From positions 152,144 to 216,143 of the forward strand of contig NZ_VSKS01000014.1 in NCBI RefSeq assembly GCF_008312835.1: 64,000 nucleotides of DNA, written 5' to 3'. Shown in pieces: positions 42,033 to 49,116 of this stretch (within the stretch, counting starts at the first letter, position 1; each line of letters starts with the position of its first letter). A model generated the notes under the pieces. It worked only from the letters and a program-made list of their open reading frames with translations. It did not search any database and had not been told where the DNA came from. A program made the translations under genes and the position numbers. Origin of the DNA: Streptomyces marokkonensis. GTDB taxonomy: Bacteria > Actinomycetota > Actinomycetes > Streptomycetales > Streptomycetaceae.

Positions 42033-42702
42033 GCCGCCCCGGACGGCACGCGAACGGATAGGCGGCGGCCTCCTCGGCCGCCGTCGCCGCGTCCCTCGCG
42101 CGGATCGCGTCCACCAGTCGCCCGTGGTCCATGTGCGTCTCGGGGGACATGTCGCCGCCCACGTCGTCGCGCAGCCAGTCCCGCAGCACCTCGCTCAGGT
42201 CCGCGTACATCGCGGTCATCACGTCGTTGTGCGAGGCGGCGACGACGGCCAGGTGGAACGTCGCGTCCGCGGCCACGAACGCCTCCGCCTCGCCCGACTC
42301 CCAGGCCTCCTCCCGGCGCATCAGCAGGGTCTCCAGCTGCTTGAGGTCCTTCTCCGTACGGCGCTCGGCGGCCAGCCGGGCCGCGGCCGACTCCAGGGTC
42401 GAACGCAGCTCGGCGATGTGCCGGGGGTCGGCGTCGGCGAAGCGGCGGTGCATCACGCCGGCCAGCTCACTCGTGGCGACCACATAGGTGCCCGAACCCT
42501 GGCGGATGTCCAGCAGCCCGTTGTGCGCCAGCGCGCGGACGGCCTCCCGGACCGTGTTGCGGGCCACCCCGAGCTGCTCGACCAGCTCCGGCTCGGTGGG
42601 GATGCGCGCGCCGACCGGCCACTCGCCCGAGGTGATCTGCGCCCGCAGGGCGGCGATGACCTGCTCGGAGAGCGCCGAACGGCGCGGATGACTCAGGGGC
42701 AT
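42010..42702 (-). CDS. GntR-family (FadR subfamily) transcription regulator
   Basis: 230 residues from ATG 42702. N-terminal winged helix (SEQVIAALRAQITSGEWPVG; ELVEQLGVARNTVREAVRAL; LLDIRQGSGTYVV) and a C-terminal all-helical FCD domain (RHIAELRSTLESAAARLA; FHLAVVAASHNDVMTAM; DHGRLVDAIRARDA), which in FadR-like proteins binds a carboxylate ligand through metal-coordinating His/Asp residues. Divergent from the MFS gene across an 82-nt gap containing a palindrome, so it probably represses that transporter and itself. Its 3' end overlaps the convergent small secreted protein gene. Confidence 0.9.
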   Translation of the reverse strand: MPLSHPRRSALSEQVIAALRAQITSGEWPVGARIPTEPELVEQLGVARNTVREAVRALAHNGLLDIRQGSGTYVVATSELAGVMHRRFADADPRHIAELRSTLESAAARLAAERRTEKDLKQLETLLMRREEAWESGEAEAFVAADATFHLAVVAASHNDVMTAMYADLSEVLRDWLRDDVGGDMSPETHMDHGRLVDAIRARDAATAAEEAAAYPFACRPGRLSPPSGG

Positions 42703-42755
42703 GACACACCTTCGCACGGCAGGGGCGCCGCACGGCGACCTCGGCATGGACAACC

Positions 42756-42770
42756 AATCATCCCATGATT
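42756..42770. promoter_or_regulatory. Candidate GntR operator
   Basis: AATCAT CCC ATGATT is a perfect 6-bp inverted repeat with a 3-nt centre, in the intergenic region between the GntR and MFS starts; GATT/AATC-rich palindromes with a short centre fit FadR-type sites. A second ATGATGG copy lies adjacent (42773-42779). The site overlaps where the MFS promoter should be. Confidence 0.65.
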
Positions 42771-42784
42771 CTATGATGGACCTC

Positions 42785-44083
42785 ATGGCTCGCGAGGAAA
42801 CCCGGACGCTCACGTCCACGACCGCACGCACGCCGGCCGCGCCCGGAGGCAGGAACGCCCCCGGCGACGACACCACGCGCCCGTGGCGGACGCGGCTGCT
42901 CGTCGTCGGCATCGTGCTGGCCGCGCTGAACCTCCGCCCCGCCATCACCAGCCTGGGCGCCCTGCTCGAGGAGGTCCGCGACGGACTCGGCATGAGCGGG
43001 AGCGTCGCCGGACTGCTCACCTCCGTGCCCCCGCTGTGCTTCGCCGTCTTCGGCGTCACCGCCCCCCGCCTGGCCCGCCGCTTCGGGGCCGGGGCCGTGG
43101 TGTGCGCCGGCATGGCCGCCATCGGCGCCGGCCTGCTGATACGCCCGTACACCGGCGGCACGGCGGCCTTCCTCGCGGCCACCGCCCTCGCCCTGATGGG
43201 CATCGCCGTCAGCAACGTCCTGATGCCGGTCATCGTCAAGCGCTGGTTCCCCGACCGGGTCGGTACCATGACCGGCCTGTACTCCATGGCCCTCGCCATG
43301 GGCACCGCCACGGCGGCGGCGGTCACCGTGCCGCTGACCGGCGCGCTGGGCGGGCACTGGCGGTCCGGGCTCGCCCTGTGGGCGGCCCTGGCGGCCGCCG
43401 CCGTACTGCCGTGGATCCCCTTCGTACGGGACCGGCGCGGGGCGGCGGCCGATCGCACACCCGCGCGGGACGGGGACGGGCCCGGGACGCCCGCGCTGCG
43501 CATCACCCGCAGCCGCACCGCGTGGGCGCTGGCCGTCTTCTTCGGCCTCCAGGCCACCGCCGCCTACATCACCATGGGCTGGATGGCGCAGATCTTCCGG
43601 GACGCGGGCGTCCCCGCGGGCACGGCCGGGCTGCTCCTCGCCGTCACCATGGTGATGGGCGTACCGCTGGCCTTCGTCATACCCCGCCTCGCCACCCGGC
43701 TGCCCCACCAGGGCCCCATCGTGCTCGCGCTGGGCGTCAGCGGCCTCGTGGGATACGCGGGTCTGTACCTCGCGCCGGCCGCGGGCGCCTGGGCGTGGGC
43801 CGTCCTGCTGGGCATCGCCAACTGCGCCTTCCCCCTGGCGCTCACCATGGTCGGGATGCGCGCCAGGACCAGCGCGGGCGTGGCCCAGCTGTCGGCCTTC
43901 GCGCAGAGCACCGGCTACCTGATCTCCATCCCCGGACCGCTCCTGGTGGGCGTGCTCTACCAGCACAGCGGCGGCTGGGGGCTGCCGATCGCCCTCATGG
44001 CCGGCCTGATGATCCCGCAGATGGCCGTGGGCGTCCTGGCGGGCCGCGACCGCACGGTGGAGGACGAGGCGACAGCCCCCTGA
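42785..44083 (+). CDS. MFS transporter, CynX/NimT-like
   Basis: 432 residues from ATG 42785 (GATGGA upstream); ATG 42776/42773 are alternatives. Twelve transmembrane segments with MFS-signature stretches: LNLRPAITSLGALLEEVRDGLG (CynX family opening, also known from nitroimidazole-efflux NimT), and RRFGAGAVVCAG between helices 2 and 3. The cyanate/anion transporter family is the closest recognisable group; exact substrate unknown. Probably regulated by the divergent GntR protein. Confidence 0.87.
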   Translation: MAREETRTLTSTTARTPAAPGGRNAPGDDTTRPWRTRLLVVGIVLAALNLRPAITSLGALLEEVRDGLGMSGSVAGLLTSVPPLCFAVFGVTAPRLARRFGAGAVVCAGMAAIGAGLLIRPYTGGTAAFLAATALALMGIAVSNVLMPVIVKRWFPDRVGTMTGLYSMALAMGTATAAAVTVPLTGALGGHWRSGLALWAALAAAAVLPWIPFVRDRRGAAADRTPARDGDGPGTPALRITRSRTAWALAVFFGLQATAAYITMGWMAQIFRDAGVPAGTAGLLLAVTMVMGVPLAFVIPRLATRLPHQGPIVLALGVSGLVGYAGLYLAPAAGAWAWAVLLGIANCAFPLALTMVGMRARTSAGVAQLSAFAQSTGYLISIPGPLLVGVLYQHSGGWGLPIALMAGLMIPQMAVGVLAGRDRTVEDEATAP

Positions 44084-44098
44084 CCACCCCGGCCACCC

Positions 44099-44180
44099 CC
44101 GCCTCCCCAGGGGCGCGGGGCTGTGCCGATGTGCGGCTCCGCCGCGCGGGCGCGAACGGGGTTCCGGGGGCGGAGCCCCC
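44099..44180. repeat. Dispersed Streptomyces-type intergenic repeat, copy 1
   Basis: CAGGGGCGCGGGG (44108-44120) followed by a GC-rich stretch and GGGGGCGGAGCCCCC (about 44166-44180), a small hairpin. The same 13-nt core recurs at 60659-60671 in a longer repeat. Segments of this type are common between genes in streptomycetes; no function is established. Confidence 0.5.
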
Positions 44181-44293
44181 AGGGACGGGACGGGAAGGGG
44201 CGGCGGGGCGACATACGGCCGGCCCACCCGCCGTGACCCCCCACCCGTGCCCCCGAGGCCCGCCGCAGGCGAGAAGGGTGCGAAACTTGCCGC

Positions 44294-44410
44294 ATGCCAG
44301 TCCTCGACCCGAATCCGCAGAACGGCCAGAAGAAGATGCTGCTCGTCTTCGGCGCGTTCTTCGCCATCTTCATCGTCATCGGAGTGATCGCCACCGTCCT
44401 CGCGCCGTGA
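44294..44410 (+). CDS. 38-residue SGM_5486-family transporter-associated protein
   Basis: ATG 44294 to TGA 44408-44410 encodes 38 residues: MPVLDPNPQNGQKK, then one transmembrane helix (MLLVFGAFFAIFIVIGVIAT), ending TVLAP. Very short, single-pass and strongly conserved in streptomycetes, where it sits near transporter genes; here it follows the MFS gene on the same strand. Function unknown. Confidence 0.8.
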   Translation: MPVLDPNPQNGQKKMLLVFGAFFAIFIVIGVIATVLAP

Positions 44411-44587
44411 CGGCCTCCGCCGCCCCGCCCGGGGCCCATGGTGGTGCTGGCACCCCCATCCCCTAGGGGGCCAGGCTCAGGGTCAAGTGGGTGGATCACC
44501 GGATGGGTTGAGGCCCGGACGATCCGTACCTTCGAGATGTGGCCGCGTACGGGCGGACCACGGACCACACGAAGAGCGGAGGCCCCC

Positions 44588-44794
44588 ATGCCGGCGCACA
44601 CGCACACCCGGCCCCACCCGGCCCCCCGGGGCGGCGTCGACACCCGCCTGCCGTGGTGGGCCCTGGCCCTGCCCACGCTGGCCTTCGTGGCGCTGCTGAC
44701 CCTCGTCCTCAACCCCTCCGACGCCCACGCCGCCGCAGGCGAGCCCGGGATCGCCCACCTCGTCGAGCGCGCGCAGCAGCTCATGGCCCGCTGA
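44588..44794 (+). CDS. Small membrane protein
   Basis: 68 residues from ATG 44588 with GGAGG upstream. A His/Pro-rich start (MPAHTHTRPHPAPRGG) is followed by one hydrophobic segment (WWALALPTLAFVALLTLVLN) and a short amphipathic tail (AGEPGIAHLVERAQQLM). Could be a tail-anchored or secreted-tail protein. No function recognised; it may be transcribed with the SixA gene, which starts 66 nt later. Confidence 0.6.
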   Translation: MPAHTHTRPHPAPRGGVDTRLPWWALALPTLAFVALLTLVLNPSDAHAAAGEPGIAHLVERAQQLMAR

Positions 44795-44859
44795 ACGCCC
44801 CCGGAAGCGCCGGTCAACTCCCTGCGCCCCGTGGCCTGTTTCGTGCGAAGCTGGGGTGC

Positions 44860-45378
44860 ATGAGCGTCGCAGAACCCCGCAGGATTGTCCTTTTCCGGCA
44901 TGCGAAAGCCGACTGGCCCCCGGTGTCCGACCACGAGCGCCCCCTCGCCGAGCGGGGCCGTACGGATGCCGCGGTCGCCGGACGCAGGCTCGCCGATACC
45001 GGCATCGCCTTCGATCTGGCCCTGTGCTCCACCTCGGTCCGGACCCGTGAGACCTGGAAGCTCGCGGTCCACGAGTTCCCGCAGCGACCGAAGACCGTCT
45101 ACGAGGAGCGGATCTACGAGGCCTCGCCCGGCGATCTGATCGCCCTGCTCAACGAGACCCCCGACGACGCGCAGAACGTCCTCCTGGTCGGTCACAACCC
45201 GGGCATCCAGGGACTCGCCGACATCCTGGCCGGCGCGGCCGAGGGCGACGCCCGCGAGCGCATGAGCCGCCGCGGCTACCCGGCCGCCGCCTTCGCCGTG
45301 CTGACCTTCACCGGCTCCTGGAAGTCCGTCGAGCCCGGCGTCGCCACCCTGGCCGACTACTGGGCACCGTCCGAGTGA
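44860..45378 (+). CDS. sixA: SixA-type phosphohistidine phosphatase
   Basis: 172 residues from ATG 44860. Histidine-phosphatase fold: RHAKADWP near the N-terminus (the RH of the catalytic core), second catalytic His in LLVGHNPGIQGL, and the acid region EERIYEASPGDLI. SixA in E. coli removes phosphate from the His of a sensor kinase; here no ArcB-like kinase is adjacent. Convergent with serB across a bidirectional terminator. Confidence 0.9.
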   Translation: MSVAEPRRIVLFRHAKADWPPVSDHERPLAERGRTDAAVAGRRLADTGIAFDLALCSTSVRTRETWKLAVHEFPQRPKTVYEERIYEASPGDLIALLNETPDDAQNVLLVGHNPGIQGLADILAGAAEGDARERMSRRGYPAAAFAVLTFTGSWKSVEPGVATLADYWAPSE

Positions 45379-45418
45379 CACCCGGCGCCCCGGCCGGGTG
45401 ACCCACCCGGCACGGCAG

Positions 45419-45455
45419 GGGCCCGGCACCATCGGCGTCCGTCGGTGCCGGGCCC
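45419..45455. terminator. Bidirectional terminator between sixA and serB
   Basis: GGGCCCGGCACC (45419-45430) and GGTGCCGGGCCC (45444-45455): a perfect 12-bp stem with a 13-nt loop in the 110-nt gap between two convergent genes. Works in either direction by symmetry. Confidence 0.75.
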
Positions 45456-45488
45456 GCGCACGACCCGTGGCCGGGCCGGTCCCGCGGC

Positions 45489-46697
45489 TCAGTCCACGCC
45501 GAGCGTGTCCGCCGCCTCGACCTCTTCGCGCGTGACACCCAGCAGATAGAGGACGGTGTCCAGGAAGGGGAAGTTCACCGCCGTGTGCGCGGCCTCGCGC
45601 ACCACCGGCTTGGCGTTGAAGGCGACACCCAGACCCGCCGCGTTCAGCATGTCCAGGTCGTTCGCACCGTCACCGATCGCCACCGTCTGCGACAGCGGCA
45701 CCCCCGCCTCGGCCGCGAACCGGCGCAGCAGCCGGGCCTTGCCCGCCCGGTCCACGATCTCGCCCGTCACCCGGCCGGTCAGCTTCCCGTCGACGATCTC
45801 CAGGGTGTTCGCCTGGGCGAAGTCCAGCCCCAGCCGCTCCTTCAGATCATCGGTGACCTGGGTGAAACCACCCGAGACCACACCCACTTGATAGCCGAGG
45901 CGCTTCAGCGTACGGATCAGCGTGCGCGCGCCCGGCGTCAGCCGTACCTCGCTGCGCACCTTGTCCACCACGGAGGCGTCCAGCCCTTCCAGCAGCGCCA
46001 CGCGCGCGTGCAGCGACTGCTCGAAGTCCAGCTCCCCGCGCATCGCGGCCGCCGTCACCTCGGCGACCTCGTCCTCGCAGCCGGCGTGCGCGGCGAAGAG
46101 CTCGATCACCTCGTCCTGGATCAGCGTGGAGTCCACGTCCATGACGACCAGGCGCTGCGCCCGCCGGTACAGCCCCGCCCCGACCACGGCGATGTCGACG
46201 CCGAGGCGCGCCGCGTCGGTCACCAGCGCGGTCCGCAGCGGCTCCGTCTCCACGCCGGACACCGCGAACTCCACGGCCGTCACCGGGTACTTGGCGAGCC
46301 GGAAGATGCGGTCGATGTTGCCGCCGGCCTTGGTGATCCGGGCGGCGATCGCCGCCGTCGCCTCCGAGGTGAGCGGGTGGCCCAGCACGGTCACCAGGGA
46401 ACGGCCGAGCCCGCGCGGACGGTTGTCGCCCCTGCCCGAGATGATCTCCGCCTGCATCTTCATCGACTCCGCCCAGCTGTGGACGGTCGCCCGCAGGTCC
46501 CCCTCCAGCCCCTCGGGCGGCTCGCTCACGAGCGCGCACAGCACGATGCGGCCACGGGTGACGACCTGCTCGATGTCGACCACGTCGACCGAGTAGGCGG
46601 CGAGGGTGTCGAAGAGGCCGGCCGTGATGCCCGGCCTGTCCTTGCCGAAGATCTTGACAAGCAGAGTGGGGACGTCGGAGGTCTGCGATGCGCTCAT
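45489..46697 (-). CDS. serB: Phosphoserine phosphatase with N-terminal ACT domain
   Basis: Last step of serine synthesis. 402 residues from ATG 46697. N-terminal ACT-type regulatory part (TLLVKIFGKDRPGITAGLFDTL...VVDIEQVVTRG), a second ACT-like half (GRSLVTVLGHPLTSEATAAI), then a HAD phosphatase: DVDSTLIQDEVIELFAAHAG (catalytic Asp nucleophile), KRLGYQVGVVSGGFTQVTDDL and GDGANDLDMLNAAG. Serine probably feedback-regulates through the ACT part, as known for relatives. Confidence 0.95.
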   Translation of the reverse strand: MSASQTSDVPTLLVKIFGKDRPGITAGLFDTLAAYSVDVVDIEQVVTRGRIVLCALVSEPPEGLEGDLRATVHSWAESMKMQAEIISGRGDNRPRGLGRSLVTVLGHPLTSEATAAIAARITKAGGNIDRIFRLAKYPVTAVEFAVSGVETEPLRTALVTDAARLGVDIAVVGAGLYRRAQRLVVMDVDSTLIQDEVIELFAAHAGCEDEVAEVTAAAMRGELDFEQSLHARVALLEGLDASVVDKVRSEVRLTPGARTLIRTLKRLGYQVGVVSGGFTQVTDDLKERLGLDFAQANTLEIVDGKLTGRVTGEIVDRAGKARLLRRFAAEAGVPLSQTVAIGDGANDLDMLNAAGLGVAFNAKPVVREAAHTAVNFPFLDTVLYLLGVTREEVEAADTLGVD

Positions 46698-47070
46698 GGT
46701 GCCTCCCACCGTATCCGGCACGCAGTGCCCCCCGCCTCCGAGGTCCGCCAGCCGGACAGCGCACACGGCTCCGGCGTTCCCGCCGCCGGCGCACCCACGA
46801 GCCGCTCATGCAGCACCCGCGCTTCACCCCTCTCGCCCGTCCGCCGACCCGGCGGTACACCGGTGCGCACCGGCCGCGGACGGCCGTCAGCGGGCCCCTC
46901 CGTCATTGTCGTCGGCCCGGTGCCCACCGGCCACCTCCGTCGGCCGGCCGCCCGTCACTGTCCGTCCGCTGTCCGTCCGCCGTTCGCCCGGCGTCCGTGT
47001 CCGCGGGCCGTCGACCGGCCGCTTCACTCGGCCGCTCCCCCCGTGCACGGTGCCGCGGGACGGGCACGGG
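46698..47070. other. Non-coding region upstream of serB
   Basis: About 370 nt between serB and the streptophobe gene. It contains low-complexity runs of GTCCGTCCG/GTCCGCC-type words (46958-47005) and no frame with recognisable protein character. It should hold the serB promoter and perhaps a leader; no palindrome stood out. Confidence 0.6.
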
Positions 47071-48888
47071 TCAGCGGCCGCCGTCCGGCCCGCGCGGTGC
47101 CGGTGGGGGCGGTGGGGGCGGCGGGGGTCCTTCGTCCGGCCACAACGGCGGACGTCCTCCGCCCGCCGGCCCGTTCCCACCCCGAGGCCCGGGGCCCCGT
47201 CGTGGCCGGCGTCCGGGCGGCCCGGGCAGTCCGACGGGCCCGATCACGGTGGGCGCACCGGAGACGTCCTCGGGGTTCCCACGCCCACCACCGTGAGGAG
47301 TCGGTCCCGGCGGCAGGGAATCCCCGGGGCCGCTCAGCGACCCGGGCGGCACCCGCAGGTACGGGTTGGTGTCCGGATCCGGCGGCCGGTGGGGAGCCCC
47401 CGGCGCGTACGGCCCCGCCGGCGCACCGCGTCCGTCCTCCCGCCGCCCCAACTCCCACACCGTGTCCTCACGCGTCGTCCCGCGTACCGGCTCCCCGTCC
47501 TTCCTGTCACCCCGTGCCAGGGGCGCCGCCCGGGCCCCCGCCGCCCCGCTCGCCCATGCCGCCAGCGCCCCCGCCGCGCCCGCGCCCGCACCCCACACCG
47601 CGCCCAGCAGCAGCGCCGTGCCCGGATGCCCGCGCAGCTCGATCCCGGCGCCGAACGCGTCGAAGCCCAGCACGGACAGAGACGCGTTCGCGGACACCTC
47701 CGTCAGCCGGACCAGCAGCGGCAGCGCCACCGCCGTGGCGGCGCCCAGCCGCAGCGCACACCGTCCGGCGAAGCCCGCCGCTCCCGGCTGCCCCGCCGCC
47801 ACCGGCGTCCGCACCGCCGTCAGCACCCCCGCCAGCAGCATCATCAGCGCGGCGGCCACCCCCAGCAGCCACACCCGCCCGTCGAGTCCGGCCAGCCGCC
47901 CCAGCGTGACGGGCTGCCCGGAGCCGGCCCGCAGCAGGTCGTCCACGGGGTGGGGCAGTACACCGAGCAGAACCCCGCTCGCCCGCCCGTCCCAGGGGAC
48001 GAACAGACCGATCGGCAGCCCGAGCCACACCCCGTTCGGCGCCCCCAGCAGCGCCGCGCCCGCGATCCGCCGGGGGTGGTCGTCGCCGATCGCCGCGTAC
48101 CCCGCCGCCGCGAGGCCGGCCGCCACCGCCACCAGCAGCACCGTGACCACGGCGGAGACCGCCGGCCGTACGGCACGGTGCACGGCGTCCCAGCCCCGCG
48201 GCAGGGGCGTACGGCGGGACGCCAGCAGCGCGACGAGCAGCACACCGGCCGACCAGGCGAGGCCGCCCAGCAGCGTCGGCACCGTGTCGACGGTGAATCC
48301 GACCGCCGCCCGGGCGTCGACGAGGTCACCGACCCGGTCCGGCAGCAGTCCTCCGACGTCGCCCAGACCGGGAATCCCTCCTCCGCCCGCGCCCGGCAGG
48401 TCGTCCAGCCCCAGGGAACCCCCGTCGATGGTGACGACGTCGTGCCCCGCCCGGACCAGTCCGCCCGTCATCGCCACGAACAGCGCCACCACCGCGCCCG
48501 CGCGGGCGAGGATTTCGCCGGGGGAGACCACAACTCCCGCCGCCCGCAGGGACCGCAGGAAGAAGTGCGACAGCAGCAGCGCCCCCACCAGGCCCACGCC
48601 CAGGGGAGCGACCTGTACGGCCGTGCCGGCCTCCGCGCCCGACAGCCCGAAGGCGGACACGTCGCCGGACGGCGTGACCGACCCCCCGGCCCCCAGCGCC
48701 ACCACCGCGGCGGTCATCGGACCCAGCGAACCGGCCGCGTCCGCCTCCAGCAGGCGCAGCCCGAGCGCCGCGGTCCCCGCCATCCCGATCAACGACCAGC
48801 TCACCGCGGCGACCGCGGACATCACCACGTCGGCCCACGGCACGCGCGCGCCGGGCCCCTCGGCGCCGGCACCCGTCGCAGTACTCAT
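47071..48888 (-). CDS. Streptophobe-family multi-spanning membrane protein
   Basis: 605 residues from ATG 48888. Around ten hydrophobic segments in the first ~480 residues (VMSAVAAVSWSLIGMAGTAAL; VQVAPLGVGLVGALLLSHFF; ARAGAVVALFVAMTGGLVRA and others), then an abrupt switch to a Pro/Gly/Arg-rich soluble tail (residues ~490-605: RPPDPDTNPYLRVPPG; GGGRPPLWPDEG; nine prolines near the end). Streptophobe proteins are known only from streptomycetes and relatives and have no assigned function. Divergent from the double-FHA transporter. Confidence 0.85.
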   Translation of the reverse strand: MSTATGAGAEGPGARVPWADVVMSAVAAVSWSLIGMAGTAALGLRLLEADAAGSLGPMTAAVVALGAGGSVTPSGDVSAFGLSGAEAGTAVQVAPLGVGLVGALLLSHFFLRSLRAAGVVVSPGEILARAGAVVALFVAMTGGLVRAGHDVVTIDGGSLGLDDLPGAGGGGIPGLGDVGGLLPDRVGDLVDARAAVGFTVDTVPTLLGGLAWSAGVLLVALLASRRTPLPRGWDAVHRAVRPAVSAVVTVLLVAVAAGLAAAGYAAIGDDHPRRIAGAALLGAPNGVWLGLPIGLFVPWDGRASGVLLGVLPHPVDDLLRAGSGQPVTLGRLAGLDGRVWLLGVAAALMMLLAGVLTAVRTPVAAGQPGAAGFAGRCALRLGAATAVALPLLVRLTEVSANASLSVLGFDAFGAGIELRGHPGTALLLGAVWGAGAGAAGALAAWASGAAGARAAPLARGDRKDGEPVRGTTREDTVWELGRREDGRGAPAGPYAPGAPHRPPDPDTNPYLRVPPGSLSGPGDSLPPGPTPHGGGRGNPEDVSGAPTVIGPVGLPGPPGRRPRRGPGPRGGNGPAGGGRPPLWPDEGPPPPPPPPPAPRGPDGGR

Positions 48889-49116
48889 GGCAGACCCCCC
48901 GATCCGCGGCGCGGTGAGAAGGCCGCGCATGTCCCCCTCGCGTGGTTTACCACCTACCGGGCCGGTTTCAACCCCGCCGGCGCACACCGTCGACGCCTTG
49001 TCGCGCGCTCGTGACAAGGCCCGACTTTCGGTCAGAGGGCCGAGCCTGAAATAGTTCCCCCCGATGTTCGACATCCCTAGACTCCCTGCGATGGGGGAAA
49101 ATCGGGGGACAACTCA

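Noticed and set aside
46698-47070. 77- and 97-residue minus-strand frames upstream of serB
   Set aside because: Low-complexity translation, no ribosome-binding site and no family resemblance.
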